A stretch of DNA of 64,000 nt, from contig NZ_RJMV01000007.1 in assembly GCF_003943735.1 (NCBI RefSeq), forward strand, positions 1 to 64,000. The letters run 5' to 3'. This DNA comes from Streptococcus sanguinis (GTDB lineage Bacteria > Bacillota > Bacilli > Lactobacillales > Streptococcaceae). The notes beneath the pieces were generated by a model that was not told the DNA's origin, searched no databases, and worked only from the letters and a program-made list of their open reading frames with translations. The stretch's first letter is position 1, and every line of letters begins with the position of its first letter. A program made the position numbers and the translations under genes. Below, one piece after another: positions 1 to 8,114 of the stretch.

Positions 1-260
1 TTAGGAATAGACTTTTAGGAATAGACTTTTACTTTGCGGACGCTTATTCATCTTGGCAAAGAGGAAGTAATGAAAATTCAAATGGTTTGCTTAGAGAATA
101 TTTTCCTAAGAGGACTAATCTAACCGACATTACTGATGAATCGTTAGTAAATGCTTTACTTGCTATAAATCACCGTCCAAGAAAATGCTTAGGTTACAAA
201 ACAGCATTTGAGGCACTTATGGATGAATTTTAGATTTGTTGCACTTTTTATTGCAATTTA
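1..260 (+). mobile_element. IS30-family insertion sequence remnant, 3' end
   Basis: The left edge holds the last part of an IS30-type element. It includes the transposase tail (to 233) and a terminal stretch, TTGTTGCACTTTTTATTGCA (about 237-256), that resembles the A/T-rich inverted-repeat ends of IS30-family elements. The rest lies outside the window, so whether the element is complete cannot be judged. It sits just downstream of cvpA, where many Firmicutes carry mutS2. Confidence 0.7.
3..233 (+). pseudogene. IS30-family transposase, C-terminal part
   Basis: An open frame running to TAG at 231-233 encodes a typical IS30 transposase C-terminus: FADAYSSWQRGSNENSNG followed by LLREYFPK and later INHRPRKCLGYKTAFE. 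The glutamate in the SNEN segment matches the catalytic Glu of the DDE domain. The frame opens at the window edge without a start. Bases 1-14 and 15-28 are an exact 14-bp tandem duplication (TTAGGAATAGACTT), which would shift the frame just upstream of the preserved part, so the gene may be broken here. It may equally be an edge effect of the window. Confidence 0.75.
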
Positions 261-270
261 TCTAGTAAAA

Positions 271-300
271 AAGAACTCAGCTAGCAGGCCAACTGAGTCG
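271..300 (-). terminator. Rho-independent terminator after cvpA
   Basis: ACTCAG (275-280) pairs with CTGAGT (293-298) across a 12-nt loop. On the minus strand the stem is followed by a T-rich run (CTTTTTT), so it ends the zapA-cvpA transcript immediately after the cvpA stop. Confidence 0.7.
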
Positions 301-304
301 TCTT

Positions 305-856
305 TTATCCGATAACTTGATTCACCCAGAGATCTTTGAGGATATTGGATGTGATAGGGGTATACTTGACAATAAAGCGAATCATGAAGCTGCTGTTGAG
401 CCGCTCCTGAACCATCTCCATCGGCACCGTCGCTAAAATAGTCAGGCACATTCCCAAAACAAAAATAGAGATGCAAACAGCGATGGCTCCGCTGGTCACA
501 TTGTACCATTTGGTATCCAGCTTATTGGGGTAGGGAATCAGATTCGCAAAAATCCCGAAAAAGCGCCCAAGGATGTAGACAGCCGTAAAGATAATGAGAT
601 AGGCCAAACCAGCATAAAAAACCTGGTCCAACTGAAAAAGCTGGGAGCTAGGGAAAAAGTAGGTCGAAGAGCCCTGAATTGCGCTGGCATAAGGTACCCA
701 AAGGCTGATAAACTTAGCCAAGCTCTTATAAAAAGCTCCAGCCACCAGCATAGAAACCATGGTTGCAGCAGCATAATAGCCCTGCAGAACAATACCACGC
801 GAGTAGCCAATATAAAAGCTCCAGGCCAATATTAGTAAAATAATAATAGAAAACAT
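305..856 (-). CDS. cvpA: CvpA family membrane protein
   Basis: A 183-residue integral membrane protein of the CvpA/colicin-V-production family. It starts with a hydrophobic helix followed by YIGYSRG, a glycine/arginine turn typical of the family near the N-terminus. Further hydrophobic segments lie at about residues 28-52, 78-102 and 120-145. The family's molecular role is not settled; members are linked to secretion and to membrane or cell-wall homeostasis. It lies 10 bp downstream of zapA on the same strand and is probably cotranscribed. In Bacillus and pneumococcus the next gene is mutS2; here a terminator and an IS30 remnant follow instead. Confidence 0.85.
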   Translation of the reverse strand: MFSIIILLILAWSFYIGYSRGIVLQGYYAAATMVSMLVAGAFYKSLAKFISLWVPYASAIQGSSTYFFPSSQLFQLDQVFYAGLAYLIIFTAVYILGRFFGIFANLIPYPNKLDTKWYNVTSGAIAVCISIFVLGMCLTILATVPMEMVQERLNSSFMIRFIVKYTPITSNILKDLWVNQVIG

Positions 857-866
857 TATTTCTCCT

Positions 867-1157
867 CTATTTACCCGACTTTTCTCTCAGCTCACTGAGC
901 ATTTTGTGACGAAAATCTTCTAGTTCTTTTTCCTTGTCGTCAAACTCAATCTCGCGGCTGAGCTGGGTAGATAGACTATTGACCGCCAGCAAAATCGCCA
1001 GAACTTCATCATCTGCCGCAGGCATCTGCTCTTTGATAGCCTTGTATTTTTCCTTTGCTACCCGTTCCACTTCTTCCATAAAGAGATTATCGTGTTCTGT
1101 TGTTAGAGTTAAGGTCTTGTTTCCAAATGTAAATTTATATCGATTCAAATTTGCCAT
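867..1157 (-). CDS. zapA: Cell division protein ZapA-like
   Basis: A 96-residue protein beginning MANLNRYKFTFGNKTLTL, then an acidic helix (EEVERVAKEKYKAIKEQ) and a long C-terminal coiled-coil-like helix (residues about 55-96). The short beta segment followed by two helices and the position between rnhC and cvpA match ZapA (YshA) of Bacillus, which binds FtsZ and bundles protofilaments at the division ring. The assignment rests on synteny and architecture because ZapA sequences diverge strongly. It is divergent from rnhC and shares a 188-bp intergenic region with it. Confidence 0.7.
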   Translation of the reverse strand: MANLNRYKFTFGNKTLTLTTEHDNLFMEEVERVAKEKYKAIKEQMPAADDEVLAILLAVNSLSTQLSREIEFDDKEKELEDFRHKMLSELREKSGK

Positions 1158-1273
1158 AAAATCACCTCATTGTATTATATCAAAAAAGAAGCCCTTTGTC
1201 AGTTATTAAAACACTTGGAACTAGACAGGGACTTTCTTTTTCATCTTTTTTGACATTGTAAACAGCGGTGCTC

Positions 1274-1294
1274 TCCTACAAAATTTTTGTAGGA
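1274..1294. repeat. Perfect inverted repeat upstream of rnhC
   Basis: TCCTACAAAA (1274-1283) and TTTTGTAGGA (1285-1294) form 10-bp perfect arms around one base, in the divergent zapA/rnhC intergenic region and about 40 bp upstream of the rnhC -10. No strong T-run follows, so it looks more like a protein-binding palindrome than a terminator. Confidence 0.45.
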
Positions 1295-1310
1295 TTTTCA
1301 ATCTTATGGC

Positions 1311-1338
1311 TTTCGACTTTTCCTTTTTATGGTACAAT
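1311..1338 (+). promoter_or_regulatory. Probable rnhC promoter
   Basis: A good -10 (TACAAT, 1333-1338) sits 8 bp before the rnhC start codon, with a weak -35 (TTTCGA, 1311-1316; 16-bp spacer). The spacing implies a nearly leaderless transcript for a start at 1346. Confidence 0.4.
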
Positions 1339-1345
1339 AGGGGGT

Positions 1346-2236
1346 ATGGAAAGTATCACCCTCAGTCCCAAACAGCAAGAAATTCAGGCTTTTGTTGAGA
1401 AATATCAGAGCCAGCTGGCTCCCAGCAAAAACCCGCATATTCAATATTTCTTCCGGCTGGATCAGGCGACGGTCAGTATCTTTAGCTCTGGAAAAGTTCT
1501 CTTTCAAGGGGCAAAAGCTGCTCACTACGCTGGCTTTTTTGGCCATCAATCAGACAAGTCCAGTTCTAGTCCTGCTTCTCAGAATTTTGCCCTCATTGGG
1601 ACAGATGAGGTCGGAAACGGCTCCTACTTTGGAGGTCTAGCCGTCGTAGCTTCTTTCGTTACTCCAGACCAGCATGACTTTCTGAGAAAACTGGGTGTCG
1701 GTGATTCTAAAACCTTAAACGATAGCAAGATTCGCCAACTGGCGCCGGTCTTGAAAGAAAAGATTGCCCACCAAGCTCTGCTCTTATCGCCAGAGAAGTA
1801 CAATGAAGTCATCACTTCTGGCTACAACGCCGTCTCTGTCAAGGTAGCCTTACATAATCAAGCTATTTACCTACTGCTGCAAAAAAGTCTAAATCCTGAA
1901 AAAATCGTCATCGATGCCTTTACCAGCCAGCAAAACTACAATAAATACTTAAAGCAGGAAAAAAATCATTTTCCAAATCCAGTAAGTCTGATTGAAAAGG
2001 CTGAAGGTAAGTTTCTAGCTGTTGCGGTCAGCTCTATTATCGCTCGTGACCTCTTTCTGGAAAATCTAGAAAATCTCAGTCAAGAGTTAGGCTATACCCT
2101 GCCTAGCGGAGCCGGAAGCAAGAGCGACCAAGTTGCCAGCCAGATTCTTCAAGCCTACGGAATGGTCGGTCTGCAGCATTCTGCTAAACTCCACTTTAAA
2201 AATACTGAAAAAGCACAAAAACTTCTAGAAAGGTAA
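1346..2236 (+). CDS. rnhC: Ribonuclease HIII
   Basis: A 296-residue RNase HIII, which cuts the RNA strand of RNA-DNA hybrids. The N-terminal about 85 residues form the TBP-like substrate-binding domain of this subfamily. The catalytic type 2 RNase H domain begins at [13 protein letters not shown], which carries the first catalytic acidic residues, and continues through VIDAF and SIIARD. I chose the ATG at 1346 ([10 protein letters not shown]): the frame stays open upstream, but this start matches family length and lies directly after a -10 element. Three bases separate its stop from lepB, so the two are cotranscribed. Confidence 0.92.
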   Translation: MESITLSPKQQEIQAFVEKYQSQLAPSKNPHIQYFFRLDQATVSIFSSGKVLFQGAKAAHYAGFFGHQSDKSSSSPASQNFALIGTDEVGNGSYFGGLAVVASFVTPDQHDFLRKLGVGDSKTLNDSKIRQLAPVLKEKIAHQALLLSPEKYNEVITSGYNAVSVKVALHNQAIYLLLQKSLNPEKIVIDAFTSQQNYNKYLKQEKNHFPNPVSLIEKAEGKFLAVAVSSIIARDLFLENLENLSQELGYTLPSGAGSKSDQVASQILQAYGMVGLQHSAKLHFKNTEKAQKLLER

Positions 2237-2239
2237 CCT

Positions 2240-2869
2240 ATGAAAAAATCAAATACTGCCGTTGTCATTCTCAAAGAATGGGGGCTCTTTATCATCTTTA
2301 TCTCCATCATTATCCTATCACGGCTCTATCTCTGGTCCCCTGTAAAGGTAGATGGCCACTCTATGGACCCTACGCTGGCCAATGGGGAATATCTACTTGT
2401 GCTTAAATATCAGTCTATTGACCGATTTGATATCGTTGTCGCCACTGAGACAGATAATGACGGAACGACCAAGGAGATTGTCAAGCGGGTTATCGGTATG
2501 CCGGGTGATACTATTCAGTATGAAAATGATACTCTTTACATCAACGGCAAAAAAACAGACGAGCCTTACCTGACGGACTACATCAAAAAATTCAAAGAAG
2601 ACAAGCTCCAATCCACTTATACTGGGGATGATTATGATGACAATGGTGTATTTTTCAGAAAACTCGCTGCTCAGGCTCAAGCTTTCACTGTTGATAGTGA
2701 AGGCAGCCCTGTCTTCACCATCAAGCTTCTGGATGATGAATACCTGCTTCTGGGTGACGACCGGATTGTTTCCAAGGATAGTCGCCAAGTCGGTACCTTC
2801 CAAAAAGAACAAATCCAGGGCGAAGCCAAGTTCCGCTTCTGGCCACTGCTGCCTTTTAAGACCTATTAA
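2240..2869 (+). CDS. lepB: Signal peptidase I
   Basis: A 209-residue type I signal peptidase that removes Sec signal peptides on the outer face of the membrane. One N-terminal transmembrane helix (about residues 12-30) is followed by the catalytic serine in GHSMDPTLANGEYLLV, the general-base lysine in KRVIGMPGDTI, and the C-terminal box GDDRIVSKDSRQVG. The aspartate in GDDR, where many species have GDNR, is common in streptococci as far as I recall. It starts 3 bp after rnhC and ends at a hairpin terminator. Confidence 0.95.
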   Translation: MKKSNTAVVILKEWGLFIIFISIIILSRLYLWSPVKVDGHSMDPTLANGEYLLVLKYQSIDRFDIVVATETDNDGTTKEIVKRVIGMPGDTIQYENDTLYINGKKTDEPYLTDYIKKFKEDKLQSTYTGDDYDDNGVFFRKLAAQAQAFTVDSEGSPVFTIKLLDDEYLLLGDDRIVSKDSRQVGTFQKEQIQGEAKFRFWPLLPFKTY

Positions 2870-2875
2870 GCATAC

Positions 2876-2908
2876 CGAACTCAGTTGAACGTCAGCTGGG
2901 TTCGTTTT
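2876..2908 (+). terminator. Terminator after lepB
   Basis: CGAACTCAG (2876-2884) pairs with CTGGGTTCG (2896-2904), with one G-T pair, and is followed by TTTT. It separates rnhC-lepB from recD2. Confidence 0.65.
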
Positions 2909-2928
2909 AAAAGAAGAACCTATAAACT

Positions 2929-5292
2929 ATGGAATTTTACTTTTCAGGAACGATCGAACGGATTATTTTTGAAAATCCCAGCAACTTTTTCCGCATCCTG
3001 CTTTTAGATATTGAGGATACAGATGCCGAGGATTTTGAAGATTTTGAAATCATTGTCACCGGATCCATGGCAGATGTCATGGAAGGCGAAGACTACACCT
3101 TCTGGGGCAGTCTCGTCCAGCACCCCAAATATGGCCAGCAGCTGAAAATTTCTCGCTATGAGCGAGCAAAACCCAGCAGCAAAGGCCTAGTAAAATACTT
3201 CTCCAGTGACCATTTCAAGGGAATCGGGGTCAAGACTGCTCAAAAAATCGTCCAACTCTACGGAGAAGATACCGAAGACACCATTGACAAGATTTTAGCA
3301 GAGCCGGAAAAGCTAACCCAGATAAACGGCTTAGCAGCTAAGAACCGCGAGGCCTTTGTCGCCAAGCTCAGACTCAACTACGGAACTGAGATGGTACTAG
3401 CCAAGCTGGCAGCCTACGGCATTCCCAATAAGCTGGCTTTTCAAATCCAGGATACCTACAAGGAAGAAACGCTGGACATTGTCGAAAACTATCCCTATCA
3501 GCTGGTAGAGGATATTCAGGGGATCGGATTTAAAATCGCTGACCATCTGGCAGAAGAGCTAGGCATCCAAAGTGATGCCCCTGAGCGATTTAGAGCAGGT
3601 CTTGTCCACACCTTGCTGACCCAGTCTATGGAGCGGGGAGATACCTATGTCGAAGCTCGTGATTTACTAGAACATACCATCGAGCTCTTAGAAAGCTCAC
3701 GCCAAGTGGAGCTGGACCCTAGTCTAGTCGCTGATGAGCTGGCCCATCTGATTGAGGAAGATAAGGTCCAGAATGTAGAGACCAAGATCTTTGAAAACAG
3801 CCTATTTTTTGCTGAAGAAGGAATAAAAAGTAATCTGGTTCGTCTGTTGGAAAAAGGAGAGCAAGACTGCTTTGACGCAGATAACATTACTGCGGCTATC
3901 CAGCAAGTGGAGGAGAACTCCGGTATCTCCTATGATAGTATCCAAAAAGATGCTATCCGTCAGGCTATCAATCAGAAGGTCTTTATCCTAACCGGCGGAC
4001 CGGGTACTGGAAAAACTACCGTTATCAACTGTATCATTGCAGTCTACGCCCAGCTTCGCGGTTTGGATCTGCGAAAGGTCAATGATCTGCCTATTCTGCT
4101 GGCGGCTCCCACTGGACGTGCTGCTCGTCGCATGAACGAATTGACCGGTCTTCCTAGCGCTACTATCCACCGCCATTTGGGAATGACTGGCGATGATGAT
4201 ACCAGTCATTTGGATGATTATCTGGATGCTGATTTTATCATTGTGGATGAATTTTCCATGGTGGATACTTGGCTGGCTAATCAGCTGCTCAGCAATATCT
4301 CCTCTCAGACCAAGCTCTTGATTGTCGGAGATGCGGATCAGCTGCCCTCTGTCAGTCCAGGTCAGGTACTGGCAGACTTGCTGCAGATACCAACTATTCC
4401 ACAGACTAAGCTGGAAACCATCTATCGGCAGAGCGAGGAGTCTACAATTGTCACACTGGCTAGCCAGATTCAGAAGGGCATTTTACCAGCAGACTTCACA
4501 GAGAAAAAAGCGGACCGCTCTTATTTTGAAGCTAAAAATGAGCATATCCCGCCTATGATTGAGAAAATCGCTAGCGCAGCCATTCGCAGCGGTATCCCAG
4601 CTCAAGATGTTCAGGTATTGGCACCTATGTATCGGGGGCCAGCCGGCATTGACCAGATTAACAATCTTATGCAAAATCTCATCAATCCTGTAGAGAAAGA
4701 GGAACTGACCTTTGAAGCTCCCGACTGTCAGTATCGCCAAGGAGACAGGGTTATCCACTTGGTCAATGATGCCGAAAGCAATGTCTTCAACGGTGACTTA
4801 GGCTATATCAGCGACCTGCTGCCTGCTAAGTACACCGACTCCAAGCAGGACGAGCTGACCATTGACTTTGATGGCAATGAACTTGTTTATCAGCGCAGCG
4901 AGTGGTATAAGATTCGTCTAGCCTACGCCATGAGCATCCACAAGTCTCAGGGCAGTGAATTTCCCGTGGTCATCTTGCCCATCACCAAGAGCAGTCACCG
5001 GATGCTGCAGCGCAACCTCATCTACACTGCTATCACCCGCGCCAAGAGCAAGTTGATCTTACTTGGGGAAAAAGCAGCCTTTGACTATGCTGCAAAAAAC
5101 ACTGGCACCGCCCGCAAAACCTATCTCATCGAGCGCTTTGGCGACTTTCCGCAAGCTGAGAGTAATATCCACAATACTGTGGATAAAATGAAACCACCTG
5201 TGGAAAACTATGTCCTGACTGAGGAAAATTTCCAGAAAATTGACCCTATGATTGGGATAAGAGAAGAGGATATAAAGGGAATTTTTAAGTAA
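2929..5292 (+). CDS. recD2: RecD2 family 5'-3' DNA helicase (RecD/TraA type)
   Basis: A 787-residue superfamily 1 helicase without RecBC partners. The N-terminal about 330 residues hold an OB-like part and helix-hairpin-helix segments (for example GIGVKTAQKIVQLYG and IQGIGFKIADHLAEELG). The helicase core follows: Walker A GGPGTGKTT near residue 356, motif II DEFSMVD, motif III GDADQLPSVSPGQ, motif IV IYRQSEES, motif V AMSIHKSQGSEF and motif VI YTAITRAKSK. RecD2 proteins act in replication-fork repair and mutation avoidance. The length fits the family and all helicase motifs are intact. Confidence 0.93.
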   Translation: MEFYFSGTIERIIFENPSNFFRILLLDIEDTDAEDFEDFEIIVTGSMADVMEGEDYTFWGSLVQHPKYGQQLKISRYERAKPSSKGLVKYFSSDHFKGIGVKTAQKIVQLYGEDTEDTIDKILAEPEKLTQINGLAAKNREAFVAKLRLNYGTEMVLAKLAAYGIPNKLAFQIQDTYKEETLDIVENYPYQLVEDIQGIGFKIADHLAEELGIQSDAPERFRAGLVHTLLTQSMERGDTYVEARDLLEHTIELLESSRQVELDPSLVADELAHLIEEDKVQNVETKIFENSLFFAEEGIKSNLVRLLEKGEQDCFDADNITAAIQQVEENSGISYDSIQKDAIRQAINQKVFILTGGPGTGKTTVINCIIAVYAQLRGLDLRKVNDLPILLAAPTGRAARRMNELTGLPSATIHRHLGMTGDDDTSHLDDYLDADFIIVDEFSMVDTWLANQLLSNISSQTKLLIVGDADQLPSVSPGQVLADLLQIPTIPQTKLETIYRQSEESTIVTLASQIQKGILPADFTEKKADRSYFEAKNEHIPPMIEKIASAAIRSGIPAQDVQVLAPMYRGPAGIDQINNLMQNLINPVEKEELTFEAPDCQYRQGDRVIHLVNDAESNVFNGDLGYISDLLPAKYTDSKQDELTIDFDGNELVYQRSEWYKIRLAYAMSIHKSQGSEFPVVILPITKSSHRMLQRNLIYTAITRAKSKLILLGEKAAFDYAAKNTGTARKTYLIERFGDFPQAESNIHNTVDKMKPPVENYVLTEENFQKIDPMIGIREEDIKGIFK

Positions 5293-5295
5293 TCC

Positions 5296-5324
5296 TTGAC
5301 TCCCTTCTTTGCTCTGTGTATAAT
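5296..5324 (+). promoter_or_regulatory. Consensus sigma-A promoter for the 5386 gene
   Basis: TTGACT (5296-5301), a 17-bp spacer and TATAAT (5319-5324) form a near-perfect promoter. It starts inside the last bases of recD2's 3' flank and gives about a 55-nt leader to the next gene. Confidence 0.85.
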
Positions 5325-5385
5325 GCTAAAATGCGGCTATACGACCAGACAAAACAACAATTAACTTTCTTCAAAGGAGATATTA

Positions 5386-6330
5386 ATGAAATACAATAAA
5401 TATGCCTCTCTAATAAAATGGGTGCTTGTAGGATGCTGTCTCATCTTATTTGGTACCCGTTCATCAACAAGAATTAAGGATATCAGTGTGGAAACCTTGC
5501 GAAAAGAAGGAAAAATTCTTTCTGCAAAAATCTCTGACACCTCCTACAGCCAAGCAATACAAATTACTCATATTGATGGACCGGTTGCAGAGTTAAAAGA
5601 AGATCATGACTCAACCTATTTCTACAGAGTAACTTATATAGATAAAAATGGTAGGGAAGCCGATATTGGCCTGCGCAATGATTCTTCAACTAGCCGCTTC
5701 GTAGATGAACTAGAAAAAGCGAATACTTTAGGAGGAGAGCCAAAATGGTTGATTGCCTCTGTACACTCAGCTTCAGGTATTCCTGATTACGCTAAAATCA
5801 TGAACTCGTATCTATTTAATGATGAAAATAACCAACAACTGAAATACTACATCACTCTCTCTGATGACAAAGAATTCCAAAAAAGTGGAACAACTTCCTT
5901 CACTTTCTTCACCTATATTGCTATATTCTGCATTTTGATCGGGTTCATCCGTTATTACTTAAACCATAAAAGATTGAATGATTTTTTCAAACTCTATCCC
6001 GAGTTGAATGAAACGCTGGATCAGATTGAAAACAATGGTGGCTATGTTGACCCAGATATCCGTGTCTTCTTTTACAAGAATCATCTGGTCAGTTACAAAT
6101 CTAGCTTTAAAACATGTGACATACATGACGCGCTAACAATTTATCATCATAGCAATTCATTCATGATTTCTATCTTTCCAATCATCAGAAAAAATGAGAT
6201 TCGGGTTGTCCTTTCTGATGGCAACGAAGAGAAACTGCCTCTAAGACATCAAAACGTTTCTAAAACTGATCTTGCTTTAACTCGTTTAAAAAATCAAATC
6301 CATGACAAATTTCCAAATATTGAATTATAA
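5386..6330 (+). CDS. Unknown membrane protein with two transmembrane helices
   Basis: I do not recognise this 314-residue protein. An N-terminal hydrophobic helix (about residues 10-24) may be a signal anchor. A mainly polar domain of about 140 residues follows, then a second strong transmembrane segment (about residues 172-190, SFTFFTYIAIFCILIGFI) and a C-terminal polar domain of about 110 residues rich in basic and aromatic residues. This predicts one extracellular and one cytoplasmic domain. It has its own consensus promoter and a strong RBS (AAAGGAGAT), and ends at a perfect hairpin, so it is a monocistronic expressed unit. No catalytic motif is evident. Confidence 0.8.
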   Translation: MKYNKYASLIKWVLVGCCLILFGTRSSTRIKDISVETLRKEGKILSAKISDTSYSQAIQITHIDGPVAELKEDHDSTYFYRVTYIDKNGREADIGLRNDSSTSRFVDELEKANTLGGEPKWLIASVHSASGIPDYAKIMNSYLFNDENNQQLKYYITLSDDKEFQKSGTTSFTFFTYIAIFCILIGFIRYYLNHKRLNDFFKLYPELNETLDQIENNGGYVDPDIRVFFYKNHLVSYKSSFKTCDIHDALTIYHHSNSFMISIFPIIRKNEIRVVLSDGNEEKLPLRHQNVSKTDLALTRLKNQIHDKFPNIEL

Positions 6331-6355
6331 AGAGGACAGCAAGCTGTCCTCTTTA
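6331..6355 (+). terminator. Terminator of the 5386-6330 gene
   Basis: AGAGGACAGC and GCTGTCCTCT form a 10-bp perfect stem with a 2-nt spacer, followed by TTTATATT. Confidence 0.8.
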
Positions 6356-6406
6356 TATTAACTTTCTACAATTGTATTTGGAAAATTCGGTGTACCAATC
6401 ATCGCT

Positions 6407-6540
6407 TAGCTTCGTTTTAAGTATGTCAGAGTCTGTTCCATCAGATCGTCACTAAGAATATCAATGCCAATAGATTCCAGCATAAAGCGGATAGAGCGGA
6501 GACGCTCAGCCTGCTTTTCAAAACTTTTCTCTGAAAATCG
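6407..6540 (-). pseudogene. TetR-family regulator remnant (C-terminal fragment)
   Basis: Reading the minus strand to the TAA at 6407-6409 gives a tail that aligns with the C-terminus of the intact TetR protein next door. Here it reads RSIRFMLESIGIDILSDDLM; the intact gene has FLQFMMTSVGLDIFTDELL. No start, HTH domain or upstream coding part remains, and the frame becomes unrelated beyond about 6540. It is therefore a truncated paralogue, either the leftover of a tandem duplication or of a replaced gene. Confidence 0.65.
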
Positions 6541-6595
6541 ACCCCCTAATCGGCCTGACCGAGGAAGATATCCACAGTATATTCAGCACATAAAT

Positions 6596-6647
6596 AAAAA
6601 GGCTGGGACAGAATTAAATTTTTTAGTTCTGTCCCAGCCTTTTTTTA
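6596..6647. terminator. Bidirectional GGCTGGGACAGA-type terminator
   Basis: AAAAAGGCTGGGACAGAA pairs with TTCTGTCCCAGCCTTTTTTT. The stem is 13 bp, the loop 13 nt, and A/T tracts flank both sides. It ends the tetR transcript, overlapping its stop codon, and can work in both directions. Related GG(C/T)TG(A/G)GA hairpins occur at 30764 and 45821. Confidence 0.85.
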
Positions 6648-7283
6648 TTCCTTATTTTTCTGGCTAAAGAGCTGCAGGAGCTCGTCAGTAAAGATATCCA
6701 GACCGACCGAGGTCATCATAAACTGCAGAAAATGGAAACGTTCTGGCAGTTTTTCGGGCTCACTTTCAAAAGCGGTCCCATGCATCCAGAAGTTCACCAG
6801 CAGCAGAAAAACTTCTGCAGCCTCTTCCGGATACTGGGTCTGAAGGGAGCCATCTGCCATCCCTTTTTTGATAATGTCACTGACCACAGGGGCGCCTATC
6901 CGCAGATTGTCCCGCATCATGGTCAAAATAAAGCCCGCGTCCTTCTCATACTCACCCACAATGCCGTCCGTAGCCCGGGCTGTCTGACTTTCCAGATTAG
7001 ACTTGAGGATGGTCTGCAGCTGCTCCCTGCCAGTCAGATTTTCCGTAGCCTTGAGCCACTGCTTCATCTCTTTTTCCATCAGCTCCTGCCGGCTCCTCAA
7101 CACCGCAAGGACAATCTCATCTTTTGACTTGAAATGATGGTAGATAGCCCCCTTGGAGATGCCCGCCGTCTGAGCAATATCCTGCATACTGGTCTTTTCG
7201 GACCCCTTTTGGATAAAGAGCTGGGTTGCTGTATTTAAAATTTTTTCTCTCATGGCCTGGGATTTGTCTTTTCGCTGCGCCAT
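6645..7283 (-). CDS. TetR/AcrR family transcriptional regulator
   Basis: A 212-residue regulator with a classical N-terminal TetR helix-turn-helix: SMQDIAQTAGISKGAIYHHF at about residues 36-55, followed by KSKDEIVLAV. The rest is the alpha-helical ligand and dimer domain. It follows the two CPBP protease genes on the same strand with a 75-bp gap and no obvious terminator, so it may share their transcript. Two matching palindromes, upstream of the CPBP operon (9012-9030) and of the small membrane gene (9563-9581), are the best candidates for its operators. The inducing ligand is unknown. Confidence 0.9.
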   Translation of the reverse strand: MAQRKDKSQAMREKILNTATQLFIQKGSEKTSMQDIAQTAGISKGAIYHHFKSKDEIVLAVLRSRQELMEKEMKQWLKATENLTGREQLQTILKSNLESQTARATDGIVGEYEKDAGFILTMMRDNLRIGAPVVSDIIKKGMADGSLQTQYPEEAAEVFLLLVNFWMHGTAFESEPEKLPERFHFLQFMMTSVGLDIFTDELLQLFSQKNKE

Positions 7284-7358
7284 TCTGTTCCCCTTTGTTT
7301 CTAATATAGCTTCATTCTACCAAAAAAGCCGGAGAAATACAAAATCATAAAAATATCT

Positions 7359-8114
7359 TTAAGCCTTGTCTTGCTGATCCCTTTGATACCAAAGATAGAT
7401 ACTGTAAGCCGCCATCAAGATATAGCCTAGGAAAAAGAGCGGATTTTCCGTCCCCTTCCCCAGGAAAATGCCTTCACCAATGGTATTAATGGCCCCGTGG
7501 AAAAGAACACAGTAAAGGATGGACTGACTGACCTTGTAAAGAGCCGCCAGCCAGAAACGGGCGAGCAGGCAGGCGGCAGTAAAGACTAGAAAAGAAGTCC
7601 CTGCCTGACTGCTGCCGGGGGTAAAGAAGAGGGGCAGATGCCAGACAGCCCAGATTAACCCAGTTGTTACAGTTGCTAAGGGAAAGGGCAGAAGCTTTTC
7701 CAGAGTCGGCTGCAGGAAGCCCTGCCAGCCCACCTCTTCATTGCCGCCTGTCAAGAGAGTGGTTACCAGAGCCAGAACCAAGACATTCAAAAGATTCAAA
7801 TTTGGCAGCGGCTTGGTCACAAAGACAATGGAAATCGTGAAGAGACCCACAAAAATCAACAGATAAGGCCAGCTTCCTTTCCTGGCAAACTTGATAAAAG
7901 TCAGCATTTCTTTCAAAGACTTACCTAAGATAAGCTTGGCACTTATAGCAGGACCAAATGTTCCCACTATCGTGAGCAGCGGAGGAAGCAACGGCACTCG
8001 CCCTTTCAGCACAGCCGAGAGAATCCACGCAGACCAAGTGATACCAAAAGTCCAAAGCAGAAAAATTAGAATTTGCTTGACAGATGAGGAATCTTTATAG
8101 TTTCTAGCTTGCAT
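7359..8114 (-). CDS. CPBP family intramembrane protease (Abi-type)
   Basis: A 251-residue polytopic membrane protein of the CPBP/Abi family of putative glutamic intramembrane proteases. Conserved motifs are visible: GGNEEVGWQG (motif 1, the two glutamates), AVWHLPLFF (motif 2 His) and LFHGAINT (motif 3 His and Asn). The arginine usual in EExxxR is glutamine here (EEVGWQ), unlike its neighbour, which keeps EELGWR. Its start overlaps the upstream paralogue by 11 bp, which implies translational coupling. Bacterial members serve in bacteriocin self-immunity or membrane protein processing; the substrate here is unknown. Confidence 0.88.
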   Translation of the reverse strand: MQARNYKDSSSVKQILIFLLWTFGITWSAWILSAVLKGRVPLLPPLLTIVGTFGPAISAKLILGKSLKEMLTFIKFARKGSWPYLLIFVGLFTISIVFVTKPLPNLNLLNVLVLALVTTLLTGGNEEVGWQGFLQPTLEKLLPFPLATVTTGLIWAVWHLPLFFTPGSSQAGTSFLVFTAACLLARFWLAALYKVSQSILYCVLFHGAINTIGEGIFLGKGTENPLFFLGYILMAAYSIYLWYQRDQQDKA

